Shown in pieces: positions 9,123 through 17,853 of a stretch of 64,000 nt of DNA. The translations under genes and the position numbers were made by a program. The notes beneath the pieces are model-generated. The model was not told the origin of the DNA. It ran no database searches and saw only the letters and a list, made by a program, of their open reading frames with translations. Each line of letters starts with the position of its first letter. Within the stretch, counting starts at the first letter, position 1. Source of the stretch: Microcoleus sp. bin48.metabat.b7b8b9.023 (GTDB taxonomy: Bacteria > Cyanobacteriota > Cyanobacteriia > Cyanobacteriales > Microcoleaceae); assembly GCF_013299185.1 (NCBI RefSeq), contig NZ_JAAFKG010000035.1:19126-83125 (forward strand), given 5' to 3'.

Positions 9123-9161
9123 GGGGCGGTACCGTATCGAAATATCCCCATTTTATTGCTA

Positions 9162-9606
9162 TTGACACTCCCCGCCGTAAAACGGATGGGGATTCTTAAG
9201 AGATTTTGACTCTTAATGGCTGGGTTCTGGCACCCTCTAGACAGTCCGGTAAAACCATTCTGCTTACTTTTGCGACCAGTAATTACAGCCTCATTACAAT
9301 CCGGGTTAACCAAATGTCCGTCCTTAGTCCGATACAAACCCCGTTTAACTAGCTTGCCAGAAAACTGGTAAGTTACGGGATTGTTAGCATTGAAAACAGG
9401 CAAATCGTCCTCATCCAATGCGCTAGCCTTACTGGTATGCGATTCTTCCTGTTCTCGACCAAACCATAGCGCTCGCACAACGCTTTCAGCTTGCTTCTCA
9501 ATCCGTGAAAAGGAATTTGGACAAAGTTTTGATTGTTGGCGAAAGTTGGTTTTAATCCGAAAATTTTCTTGTCAAGCCGTCAAGCGAAGGACGGGGTTTC
9601 AAACCC
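9162..9606 (-). mobile_element. Internally deleted IS200/IS605-type element with tnpB remnant
   Basis: Both ends are recognisable. On the minus strand the left end reads GGGTTTGAAACCCCGTCCTT (9606 downward) followed by GACGGCTTG, and the right end reads CGGCGGGGAGTGTCAA (ending at 9162). Very similar ends occur at 38959-39295 and 40226-40778. Only the 3' part of a tnpB gene lies between them, so the element is not autonomous. It sits exactly between the divergent genes for pentapeptide protein 3 and TyrA. Confidence 0.75.
9180..9530 (-). pseudogene. tnpB 3' fragment, frameshifted
   Basis: Reading downward from about 9530 one frame gives FVQIPFHGLRSKLKALCERY. After a shift near 9437 another frame gives EESHTSKASALDEDDLPVF, then YQFSGKLVKRGLYRT and the end KDGHLVNPDCNEA. 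These match the RuvC-III/zinc-ribbon end of TnpB proteins of IS200/IS605-type elements (family knowledge), but the N-terminal two thirds are missing and the zinc-ribbon cysteines are incomplete. The product cannot be a working nuclease. Confidence 0.75.
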
Positions 9607-9613
9607 ATTTTTT

Positions 9614-10456
9614 ATGATGAATATCGGTATTGTAGGACTTGGTTTAATTGGTGGCTCGATCGCTCTGGATTTACGATCGCGCGGGTTTAATATTGTTGGG
9701 GTTTCGAGTCGCCAACAGACTTGCGATCGGGCGCAAGCCAGAGGTGTTGTCTCTGAAGCCAGCATACACCTGTCTTTGATGGCAACAGCGGATTTGGTTT
9801 TTATTTGCACGCCCTTAGGAGCGATCGAGCCGATCGTCCAAAAATTAATTCCCCATCTTTCCCCTGATGCGATTGTAACCGATGTCGGTTCGGTAAAAAC
9901 TCCCATTGTCGAGGCTGTGTCCGCTGTGTGGCCGAATTTTGTGGGGGGACACCCGATGGCGGGGACTGCTGAAAGCGGGATTGAGGCGGCGGTGAGGGAT
10001 TTGTTTGTGGGGCGGCCCTATGTGGTGACTCCGACTGCACAGACTCCGGCGCAGTCAGTGGAGAAGGTTGAGGAAATTGCACGGTTGTTGGGTGCTAAAG
10101 TTTATCGGTGCGGCCCTCAAGAACACGATCGAGCTGTGGCTTGGATTTCTCATTTGCCGATAATGGCTAGCGCGACGCTGGTGGCTGCGTGCGATCGAGA
10201 GGGCGATCGAGATATTGTGAATTTAGCCCAAAATTTGGCGAGTTCCGGTTTTCGGGACACCAGCCGCGTAGGGGGCGGCAACCCCGAGCTAGGAGTGATG
10301 GTGGCCAAGTACAATCGAGAGCAATTATTGCGATCGCTCTCTATTTACCGCGACAGTCTCGACGAATTCATCAGCGATATCGAAGCCGAAGATTGGCAAG
10401 CTCTAGAACAGAAGCTGAAGCTGACTCAGCAAGCCAGAGATAATTACAACTTGTGA
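9614..10456 (+). CDS. tyrA: Prephenate/arogenate dehydrogenase
   Basis: The 280-residue enzyme catalyses the oxidative decarboxylation step of tyrosine synthesis. It has an N-terminal NAD(P)-binding motif, GLGLIGGS (residues 8-15), FICTPLGAI, the substrate-binding stretch GGHPMAGTAESGI and the helix with SHLPIMAS, all typical of TyrA. In cyanobacteria the enzyme usually prefers arogenate and NADP (family knowledge). The start is set at ATGATGAATATC (9614). An open extension to 9533 runs through the end of the IS605-type remnant and is not native. No clear Shine-Dalgarno sequence precedes the start, and the IS end lies only 8 bp upstream, so expression may depend on the element. Confidence 0.9.
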   Translation: MMNIGIVGLGLIGGSIALDLRSRGFNIVGVSSRQQTCDRAQARGVVSEASIHLSLMATADLVFICTPLGAIEPIVQKLIPHLSPDAIVTDVGSVKTPIVEAVSAVWPNFVGGHPMAGTAESGIEAAVRDLFVGRPYVVTPTAQTPAQSVEKVEEIARLLGAKVYRCGPQEHDRAVAWISHLPIMASATLVAACDREGDRDIVNLAQNLASSGFRDTSRVGGGNPELGVMVAKYNREQLLRSLSIYRDSLDEFISDIEAEDWQALEQKLKLTQQARDNYNL

Positions 10457-10523
10457 GCCCAAAATTGCTGAAAACTGTCCCCGCCTCCATTATGATTTGT
10501 GGACGCCTATATATTGAGTTTCA

Positions 10524-12359
10524 ATGTACACTTATTCTCGGCTGAAGCGGGTTTTACTGGGTGAATCTCTCCCCACCAGCGCATCTGTTCACGAACGGCT
10601 GAACAACGCTACAGGACTAGCTGTTCTTGCTTCCGATGCACTTTCTTCTGTGGCCTACGCTACTCAAGAAACTCTCCTGGTGCTGTTACTAGCAGGGAGC
10701 AGCAGCTTGAGTTTATCGCTGCCGATTTCGGGAATTATTGTTTTACTGTTGGCGATCGTGGCGCTGTCTTACCGACAGACAATAAAAGCGTACCCCAACG
10801 GTGGCGGCGCTTACATTGTGGCGCGAGAAAACTTAGGTATTTATCCCGGTTTGATCGCAGCGGCTTCGCTGATGATTGACTACATCCTCACCGTAACAGT
10901 CAGTATTTCCGCTGGTATTGCCGCCTTGACTTCCGCAGTTCCCTCGTTGCTGCCCTATACCGTTGAACTGTGCTTAGTTTGTATTGTCCTGATCATGTTT
11001 GCCAATCTCAGAGGACTGCGGGAATCTGGCAAGATATTTATGGTTCCCACCTATGCGTTTATCGTGGGCATTTTTATCTTGATTGGCTGCGGTTTATTCC
11101 AACAGGCAACAGGTCATGTTTTGCCAGCATTAGAAAACATTCCAGCTAAGGAACCTTTGGGATTGTTTCTGATCGCGCGCGCCTTTGCCGCGGGCTGTAC
11201 AGCCCTGACTGGAGTTGAAGCTATATCGGATGGAGTGTTGGCTTTTAAGCCTCCTGAATGGAAGAATGCGCGCCTGACTTTAACTTATTTGGGGGTAATT
11301 CTAGGAGTGATGTTTTTGGGAATTAGTTACTTAGCTAATGTCTATCATGTGATTCCTACTGAAAATGAAACACTCCTTTCTGTCTTAGGAAAAGATATTT
11401 TTGGAGTCGGTATATTTTATTACTATTTGCAGGCAGCAACTCTGCTGATTTTGCTGTTGGCTGCGAATACGAGTTATGCGGATTTTCCGCGACTTTGTTA
11501 TTTTTTGGCGCGGGACGGGTATTTGCCGAGGCAGTTGTCGCTGTTGGGCGATCGGCTAGTTTATTCTAATGGCATTAATTTGCTCAGCCTCTGCGCGGCT
11601 CTGTTAATTATCATCTTCCGAGGCGATACCACCGCAGTAATTCCGCTGTATGCGGTTGGAGTTTTCACTTCTTTTACTCTCTCTCAATCGGGAATGGTGA
11701 TTCATTGGTTTAAAGAGCGAGGTAAAGGTTGGCAAGCTAGTGCTGCGATGAACGGTATTGGTGCAGTGGCAACAACGGGGGTTTTGGCTGTAATTATTGC
11801 GACAAAATTCCTTTTGGGAGCTTGGGTTGTGGTAGTCACTATTCCGATTGTAGTCAGTCTGTTTTTAGCAATTCACCGCCACTATCGTTATGTAGCGGCT
11901 CGCTTGAGCATTCAGGGAATAGAACCTATATCTTATCCTCCCAGACCTAAAGTTAAGCTGGTGAAACATCCGGCGGTGGTGTTAGTTGGCCAGTTGCACC
12001 GGGGAACTTTTGATGCCTTGGATTACGCTCGTTTAATTGCTGATGAGGTTGTGGCGGTTCACGTAGATATAGGTTTGACAGATAGAGCAAAACTGCAAGC
12101 GGCTTGGCAAGATTTGCAATCTGACATTCCCCTAGAAATTCTGGAATCGCCTTACCGTTCTGTTGGTGAGGCTTTAACTCACTTTTTGACTTTGTTTGAA
12201 GAGCAACGCCCGGGAGTTTTCTTAACGCTAATTATTCCGGCTTTTGTGACGAAAAATTGGTGGGAGGGACTGCTGCACAATCAAACTGCTTTCTTTTTGA
12301 AGGCGGCTTTGCTGGCTAAAAAAAGTCGGGTTGTGACAACGGTTAGATATTATCTGTAA
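10524..12359 (+). CDS. KimA/YdaO-type APC permease (probable K+ uptake)
   Basis: The 611-residue membrane protein belongs to the amino acid-polyamine-cation superfamily and most resembles the KimA (YdaO) potassium importers. It has an N-terminal cytosolic stretch ending SDALSSVAYATQE, about 12 hydrophobic segments between residues 35 and 450 (for example YPNGGGAYIVARENLG in the first loop region and AFAAGCTALTGVEAISDGV), and a soluble C-terminal domain of about 150 residues starting near KVKLVKHPAVVLVG. KimA in Firmicutes binds c-di-AMP in this tail; whether this one does is unknown. An amino acid permease role is the alternative. The gene starts 67 bp after tyrA in the same direction. Confidence 0.8.
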   Translation: MYTYSRLKRVLLGESLPTSASVHERLNNATGLAVLASDALSSVAYATQETLLVLLLAGSSSLSLSLPISGIIVLLLAIVALSYRQTIKAYPNGGGAYIVARENLGIYPGLIAAASLMIDYILTVTVSISAGIAALTSAVPSLLPYTVELCLVCIVLIMFANLRGLRESGKIFMVPTYAFIVGIFILIGCGLFQQATGHVLPALENIPAKEPLGLFLIARAFAAGCTALTGVEAISDGVLAFKPPEWKNARLTLTYLGVILGVMFLGISYLANVYHVIPTENETLLSVLGKDIFGVGIFYYYLQAATLLILLLAANTSYADFPRLCYFLARDGYLPRQLSLLGDRLVYSNGINLLSLCAALLIIIFRGDTTAVIPLYAVGVFTSFTLSQSGMVIHWFKERGKGWQASAAMNGIGAVATTGVLAVIIATKFLLGAWVVVVTIPIVVSLFLAIHRHYRYVAARLSIQGIEPISYPPRPKVKLVKHPAVVLVGQLHRGTFDALDYARLIADEVVAVHVDIGLTDRAKLQAAWQDLQSDIPLEILESPYRSVGEALTHFLTLFEEQRPGVFLTLIIPAFVTKNWWEGLLHNQTAFFLKAALLAKKSRVVTTVRYYL

Positions 12360-12387
12360 ACTATGAAAACAGGAATTATTGAGGAGA

Positions 12388-12694
12388 CTGTGGGAAAAGA
12401 AACCGGGTTTCTGACAAGAGACCTCTTGCAAAAGTCAAATTTACCCCGCGCAAGTCCCCCCTCCCGCGGGGGGAAACAAGAATAATCTTGCTCCCTCCCC
12501 TTAATAAGGGGAGGGTTGGGATGGGGTGCTTTGGATTTTTGCAAGAGTTCTAATAATTTTTGTGTGTTTGCGAAGTATCTAAGCAGAAACCCTGTTTCTA
12601 ATACTCGCTGGGAAAAGAAACCGGGTTTCTGACAAAAATTTTGTGTGTTTGCGAAGTATCTAGGCAGAAACCCGGTTTCTGATACTCGCTGGAA
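12388..12694. repeat. Two ~80-bp direct repeats with AAACCGGGTTTCT palindromes, the first interrupted
   Basis: Two units carry GGGAAAAGAAACCGGGTTTC at their start, then TGTGTTTGCGAAGTATCTA and AGAAACC(C)GGTTTCT near their end. Unit 2 (12611-12692) is intact. Unit 1 is split by an insertion at 12417-12552. The palindrome AAACCGGGTTT is also found at 18800-18862. Confidence 0.7.
12419..12551. repeat. Inverted-repeat insertion inside the first direct repeat
   Basis: The ends AGACCTCTTGCAAAAGTC (12419) and GATTTTTGCAAGAGTTCT (12534-12551) are imperfect reverse complements. The core carries the C/G-rich palindrome CTCCCTCCCCTTAATAAGGG that is scattered through this genome. Comparison with the uninterrupted second unit shows it was inserted after the repeat existed. 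No coding capacity. Confidence 0.65.
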
Positions 12695-12853
12695 GTTGAC
12701 ATATCAAAAATGATATGTGAGAATTGTAATAAGTAGAAAAGTTGCCTTCAACTTGTCTCTAAAAAGATTGCGGCTGCTGAACCAAAGTCTTTTACGAACT
12801 ACAACATCTCTTCAATTTGTGGGGGTTGCACTGCAACCCGCAACAGACTACTT

Positions 12854-14377
12854 ATGCAGCAGCCAAAAAACTTGAACAGGCTTTTGCGAGCTTTGTCTCG
12901 ACAAGGTCTTGATGTGAGTTACAACAACAAAGTCTACTCGATTTGTCTCAATAGTTCTCTAAAAGAAAACTGGCAAGATGCCAATTGTACAGGAGAAGAC
13001 TGGCAAGATGCCAATTCTACAACAGAAAACAGTGAAAATGGCTGTCCTATAACAGCAGAAGTTTTGCTTCCAGAAGGTTTTCCGGTGGAAGCAAAAGCGC
13101 TGAAACAGTTAGCAAATTTGGCGAATGTCCGTCACCCTCAAGGTGGTTGTGTTTGTCGCGCCTGCGCCACTCCAGACTTCCATCCGGGGGATGCGGGAGT
13201 GGCTATTGGCTCGATCGTCCAAACTGATAAAATGGTGATTCCGGCGGCTGTCGGCTCCGATATTAACTGCGGGATGCGCTTACACGTTGCTGATTTGTCG
13301 ATCGAACAATTCCTCAGCCAGCGCGATCGATTTGTAGAGTTGATGAAAGGCGATTATTTCTTCGGTACTCGCGATGTCAGCATGACTGCAAAAACTGCCC
13401 GTGCGATGTTCCAACACGGGATACCAGGATGGCTGGATGGTATGCTGGATCGGGCAATGGGTAGCGCCGCAAATTCGGATTTTGAGCAGTTGGCGGCTGA
13501 GTGCGATCACACTTTCGGAGGCGGTTCGATGAATGGCGATGTCAAATGGGCTCCCGAAGAATTAGTCCCAAACGACGGCACAGTAAGGGATGGCGGGTTG
13601 GCTACCATCGGCGGCGGCAATCATTTTGTAGAAATTCAAGTGGTTGAAGAAGTTGTCGATCGAGCTACGGCCTATACTTGGGGAGTTCGATCGGGACAAA
13701 TCGCTTTTATGATTCACTCCGGTTCGCGAAATGTCGGCAAATACATCGGCGGTATGTGGCGCGATCGAGCTTGCGAAGCCTGGCCGAAAACCCTAAAATA
13801 CCCTGAATCCGGGCTGTTTCCCCTGTCTGTCGAAGCCAATCCCGAACTTGTGAGCAGCTACCTACAAGCGGAAGCAACGGCCGCCAATTACGGTTTTATC
13901 AACCGCTTGCTGCTAGCAGAACTGCTGCGACTGCGTTTGCGGCAAGTTTTCGGGGATATCGAAGCTCCTTTAGTTTACGATTTGCCTCACAATATTACCT
14001 TACCTGAAGGTGACGGCTGGGTAACGCGCAAAGGCGCTTGTCCCGCACATTCCGGCCAGCCTGTAATTGTACCGGGTTCGATGGGTGCGCCGTCTTATTT
14101 GCTAATTGGTTTGGGAAACGATCGATTTTTGCGATCGGCTTCTCACGGTGCGGGTAGGGCGCGATCGCGCTTCGATTTGAGTCGCCAAGGTGCTGACAAA
14201 ACAGACGGCGCTTTGGGATTAACCGGCATAGATTGCATTACCTTGCGGGAAGAACGTAGAATCGAAGAAGCCCCGGCAGCTTACAAACCAATTCAACCAG
14301 TAATTGACGTTCAGGTGGAGGCACAAATGGTGCGGATAGTCGCTAAAATGAAGCCTGTGTTAACGTTTAAAGCCTAG
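12854..14377 (+). CDS. rtcB: RtcB family RNA-splicing ligase
   Basis: The 507-residue protein matches the RtcB family, which joins 2',3'-cyclic-phosphate and 5'-OH RNA ends using GTP and Mn2+ (family knowledge). Visible are the metal-site segments CRACATPDFHPGDAG, GSDINCGMR with its conserved cysteine, GGGNHFVEI, MIHSGSRNVG, and the end SASHGAGRARSR, whose histidine normally receives the guanylate. It is somewhat longer than classical RtcB at the N-terminus because of a duplicated NWQDAN-type segment (residues 32-53). The start ATG at 12854 follows a G/T-rich stretch without a strong ribosome site. Confidence 0.9.
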   Translation: MQQPKNLNRLLRALSRQGLDVSYNNKVYSICLNSSLKENWQDANCTGEDWQDANSTTENSENGCPITAEVLLPEGFPVEAKALKQLANLANVRHPQGGCVCRACATPDFHPGDAGVAIGSIVQTDKMVIPAAVGSDINCGMRLHVADLSIEQFLSQRDRFVELMKGDYFFGTRDVSMTAKTARAMFQHGIPGWLDGMLDRAMGSAANSDFEQLAAECDHTFGGGSMNGDVKWAPEELVPNDGTVRDGGLATIGGGNHFVEIQVVEEVVDRATAYTWGVRSGQIAFMIHSGSRNVGKYIGGMWRDRACEAWPKTLKYPESGLFPLSVEANPELVSSYLQAEATAANYGFINRLLLAELLRLRLRQVFGDIEAPLVYDLPHNITLPEGDGWVTRKGACPAHSGQPVIVPGSMGAPSYLLIGLGNDRFLRSASHGAGRARSRFDLSRQGADKTDGALGLTGIDCITLREERRIEEAPAAYKPIQPVIDVQVEAQMVRIVAKMKPVLTFKA

Positions 14378-14437
14378 GCTGATTTGTCGGTTATCAAAAA
14401 CTGTTTTCACGAACCGCGTCGAAGCCCGTTTCACAAA

Positions 14438-14702
14438 ACAATTTCCAGGTTGTGGAATGGGCTTCTAGCCTGTTCCCAAAGACAATTTCCAGGTTGTGGA
14501 ATGGGCTTCTAGCCCGTTCCCAAAGACAATTTCCAGGTTGTAGAAAGGGCTTCTAGCCCGTTCCCAAAGACAATTTCACAGGTGTGGAACGGGCTAGAAG
14601 CCCTTTCCCAAAAACAATTTTACAGCTTGTGGAATGGGCTTCTAGCCCTTTCCCAAAAACAATTTCATAGGTGTGGAATGGGCTTCTAGCCCGTTCCCAA
14701 AG
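14438..14702. repeat. Six 44-bp tandem repeats with an internal palindrome
   Basis: Six consecutive units of 44 bp follow the pattern ACAATTTCCAGGTTGTGGAA, TGGGCTTCTAGCCCGTTCCC, AAAG. Each contains the palindromic core GGGCTTCTAGCCC. In unit 4 the core is inverted (GGGCTAGAAGCCC). The array lies between rtcB and the ABC transporter gene, both on the plus strand, and could form serial hairpins in the transcript. Confidence 0.85.
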
Positions 14703-14730
14703 CCGTGAAAGTAAGTGTAAAATCTAAAAC

Positions 14731-16536
14731 TTGTCCAATTATCCCCATCCTCAATTGTCACCAAATCCCTCTAAACCTGTCCATCCCCTCAAGCGGCTGC
14801 TGAAGTACGGGCGCCGCTACCGCCTGAAAACTTGGCTGGCAAGTATTTGTTCGCTGCTGAATAAATTCTTCGATTTAGCGCCACCAGCATTAATTGGTAT
14901 TGCCGTTGATGTCGTGGTGAAACAACAAGATTCTATCCTTGCTAAGTGGGGAATAAAAGATGTTGTTTGGCAACTGGCAATCATTACCTTTTTGAGTTTG
15001 ATTGTTTGGAGTTTGGAATCTATTTTTGAATATGCTTATGATTATTTGTGGCGCAATTTGGCTCAGGATATCGAACACGATTTGCGTCTGGAAGCTTACA
15101 GCCATTTACAAGAATTAGAATTAGCTTATTTTGAAGAACGCAGCACCGGCGGTTTGATTTCAATTCTCAATGATGACATCAATCAACTTGAGAGGTTTTT
15201 GGATGGTGGTGCCAATGAAGTGATTCAGGTAAGTACGACGGTAATTGTGATTAGCGCTGCTTTTTTTGCAGCATCTCCTGCTGTTGCTATCCTGTCAATG
15301 CTGCCGATTCCTTTTATTATTTGGGGCTCGTTTGCATTTCAAAATCGCCTTGCTCCACTGTATGCTGATGTGCGGGAAAAGGTAAGTTTTTTGAACGGGC
15401 AATTGTCGAATAATTTGACTGGAATTACTACTATTAAAAGTTTTACTTCCGAAGATTATGAAACTGAGCGCATCGAAACCCAAAGCCAAGCTTACCGCCA
15501 AAGTAACCGACGGGCGATCGCAATTTCGGCAGCTTTTATTCCGCTAATTCGCGTGGTGATTTTCCTGGGCTTTATTGCAACGCTATTTCTGGGCGGTTTG
15601 GAGGTAGTGGCGGGCAGATTGTCTGTAGGGACTTACAGCGTTTTGGTGTTTTTGACCCAGCGGTTGCTGTGGCCGCTGACTCGGCTGGGTGATACTATGG
15701 ATCGATACCAGCGCGCCATGGCTTCTACTAATCGGGTGATGAATTTGTTGGATACGCCGATCGCAATTCGCACGGGTGATATTCGGCTGCCGGTTAGTTC
15801 GATTAAAGGCACGCTGGAATTTAAAAATGTTACCTTTTATTACAATCAAAGAAAACCGATTTTGCAGTATTTTTCGCTGACTCTGCCGGCGGGGAAGACT
15901 ACGGCAATTGTGGGCGCGACTGGTTCGGGAAAAAGTACGCTGGTAAAATTAATTATGAGGCTGTACGAGGTACAATACGGTCAGATTTATCTCGATGGCA
16001 TAGAATTAACTACCCTGAATTTAAAAGATTTGCGGAGAGCGATCGGATTGGTGAGTCAAGATGTATTCTTGTTTCACGGTACGGTGGCTGAAAATATTGC
16101 TTACGGCACTTTTGATGCCACCGATCGAGAGATAGTAAATGCTGCTCAAATTGCGGAAGCTGACGAGTTTATCGCGCAATTGCCGGATGGCTACAATACT
16201 ATTGTAGGGGAACGCGGTCAAAAATTGTCGGGGGGACAGCGACAGCGGATTGCGATTGCGAGGGCTGTGTTGAAGAATCCACCGATTTTGATTCTCGATG
16301 AAGCTACTTCAGCGGTGGATAACGAGACGGAGGCCGCAATTCAGCGATCGCTCGAACGAATTACCAAAAATCGGACTACAATTGCGATCGCCCACCGTCT
16401 TTCTACAGTCCGTAATGCCGATTGCATTTTTGTCATGGAGCAGGGGCGAGTGGTAGAATCAGGTCATCACGAACAACTTATCGAACATAATGGAGTTTAT
16501 GCGTCGCTCTGGCGCGTGCAATCTGGTATAAAATAA
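14731..16536 (+). CDS. ABC exporter, MsbA/MdlB-type (TM domain fused to ATPase)
   Basis: The 601-residue protein has a six-helix exporter domain (about residues 35-330) and an ATPase domain (about 355-600) in one chain. The ATPase part is complete: Walker [11 protein letters not shown]-loop VSQDVFL, signature LSGGQRQR, Walker [11 protein letters not shown] and switch histidine AIAHRLSTV. Such half-transporters dimerise and export lipids, peptides or drugs; the substrate cannot be told. The start is a TTG at 14731 ([11 protein letters not shown]). No ATG start fits before the first helix, so the TTG is plausible but unproven. Confidence 0.88.
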   Translation: MSNYPHPQLSPNPSKPVHPLKRLLKYGRRYRLKTWLASICSLLNKFFDLAPPALIGIAVDVVVKQQDSILAKWGIKDVVWQLAIITFLSLIVWSLESIFEYAYDYLWRNLAQDIEHDLRLEAYSHLQELELAYFEERSTGGLISILNDDINQLERFLDGGANEVIQVSTTVIVISAAFFAASPAVAILSMLPIPFIIWGSFAFQNRLAPLYADVREKVSFLNGQLSNNLTGITTIKSFTSEDYETERIETQSQAYRQSNRRAIAISAAFIPLIRVVIFLGFIATLFLGGLEVVAGRLSVGTYSVLVFLTQRLLWPLTRLGDTMDRYQRAMASTNRVMNLLDTPIAIRTGDIRLPVSSIKGTLEFKNVTFYYNQRKPILQYFSLTLPAGKTTAIVGATGSGKSTLVKLIMRLYEVQYGQIYLDGIELTTLNLKDLRRAIGLVSQDVFLFHGTVAENIAYGTFDATDREIVNAAQIAEADEFIAQLPDGYNTIVGERGQKLSGGQRQRIAIARAVLKNPPILILDEATSAVDNETEAAIQRSLERITKNRTTIAIAHRLSTVRNADCIFVMEQGRVVESGHHEQLIEHNGVYASLWRVQSGIK

Positions 16537-16544
16537 GTATGGTT

Positions 16545-16636
16545 TGTAGTAAGGACTTTAGTCCTTAAAGCATGGTTTGTAGTAAGGACTTTAGTCCTTA
16601 AATCCCGCAGGAGAGGACTAAAGTCCTCACTACGAA
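16545..16636. repeat. Palindromic repeats GTAGTAAGGACTTTAGTCCTT
   Basis: Two direct copies of a GTAGTAAGGACTTTAGTCCT unit (16545 and 16573) are followed by the opposite strand version GAGGACTAAAGTCCTCACTA (16613). The family is the same as in the arrays at 17.1 kb and 35.5 kb. They lie between the ABC gene stop and the next start and may act as a terminator-like hairpin. Confidence 0.75.
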
Positions 16637-16672
16637 CTCCAAAATATTAGTTTCTACAAGCAAAGAGAGAAA

Positions 16673-17110
16673 ATGTTTTTATTTGGTAGCCCTGATTCAG
16701 AAGAAAAAAAACAAAATAACTGGCGGCGCAAATTAGATAAATTTGTAGCAGCCAACAAACAAGAATTGGCGGCTTTAGCTTGGGGGCTGTTTCAGGAAAG
16801 AGGAGAAGAAAGCGACGATATTTTGGGCATTGATATTGCCGGAACGCCACGTTTCGTGTACTGTAAGAAAGAAGCAGTAGAAGAGTTAAACCGTCAAGTT
16901 AAAAGTCATATTCAGGAAATTTTAGGAGTGCTAAACGCTCACAAACCCGAGAAAGAGGTGGCGATTTTGGCGATCGGCGAAGGTGAAATCAAGCTAATTT
17001 TGTTTGAAATTGACCCCGCACCCCCTGATTGTTTTGAACTCGCAGCAGCGGATGTCGATACATTGATCGATCGCCTAGAAAAACAAATGGCTGAATATAT
17101 TAAAGGATAA
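16673..17110 (+). CDS. Conserved cyanobacterial protein, CcmS-like
   Basis: The 145-residue soluble protein has the pattern WRRKLDKFVAANKQELAALA, WGLFQERGEESDDILGIDI, FVYCKKEAVEELNRQV, LNAHKPEKEVAILAIGEGEI and FEIDPAPPDCFELAAADVDT. I associate this with the family recently named CcmS, a beta-carboxysome assembly chaperone, from memory only; no carboxysome gene is near, so the call is tentative. Its last codons (ATTAAAGGATAA) are the start of the tandem array that follows. The gene has its own ATG 137 bp after the ABC gene. Confidence 0.6.
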   Translation: MFLFGSPDSEEKKQNNWRRKLDKFVAANKQELAALAWGLFQERGEESDDILGIDIAGTPRFVYCKKEAVEELNRQVKSHIQEILGVLNAHKPEKEVAILAIGEGEIKLILFEIDPAPPDCFELAAADVDTLIDRLEKQMAEYIKG

Positions 17111-17853
17111 ATTATATCCAATCCGGTAAAAAATGCTAATTAGGTTCGTAGTGAGGACTTTAGTCCTCCGAAAATGAGGACTGAAGTCCTCACTACGAAC
17201 CAGTTTTGTGGTGTTTGATATCAATCAAAATAACCAGCAATCAAAATAACAAAGGATAAATTATATCTAATCCGGTAAAAAATGTTAATTAGGTTCGTAG
17301 TGAGGACTTTAGTCCGCAGCATTTTGAGAGGACTAAAGTCCTCACTACGAACCAGTTTTGTGGTGTTTGATATCAATCAAAATAACCAGCAATCAAAATA
17401 ACAAAGGATAAATTATATCTAATCCGGTAAAAAATGTTAATTAGGTTCGTAGTGAGGACTTTAGTCCTCATTTTCGGAGGACTAAAGTCCTCACTACGAA
17501 CCAGTTTTGTGGTGTTTGATATCAATCAAAATAACCAGCAATCAAAATAACAAAGGATAAATTATATCTAATCCGGTAGAAAATGTTAATTAGGTTCGTA
17601 GTGAGGACTTTAGTCCTCCGAAAATGAGGACTGAAGTCCTCACTACGAACCAGTTTTGTGGTGTTTGATATCAATCAAAATAACCAGCAATCAAAATAAC
17701 AAAGGATAAATTATATCTAATCCGGTAGAAAAAATGTTAATTAGGTTCGTAGTGAGGACTTTAGTCCGCAGCATTTTGAGAGGACTAAAGTCCTCACTAC
17801 GAACCAGTTTTGTGGTGTTTGATATCAATCAAAATAACCAGCAATCAAAATAA
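17103..17853. repeat. Five ~150-bp tandem repeats that include the 3' ends of both convergent neighbours
   Basis: Units start at 17103, 17251, 17403, 17552 and 17701 (148-153 bp each). Each opens with AAAGGATAAATTATAT, which is the last codons of the gene at 16673-17110. It then has a long hairpin (GTTCGTAGTGAGGACTTTAG and its complement), and ends CCAGCAATCAAAATAAC, which encodes the last residues of the convergent gene at 17829-18764. Hairpin loops differ: units 1 and 4 are the same, units 2 and 5 are the same, and unit 3 has the loop of unit 1 in inverted orientation. Confidence 0.92.

Noticed and set aside
14438..14702. 44-bp units as a CRISPR array
   Set aside because: No spacers; the whole unit repeats.
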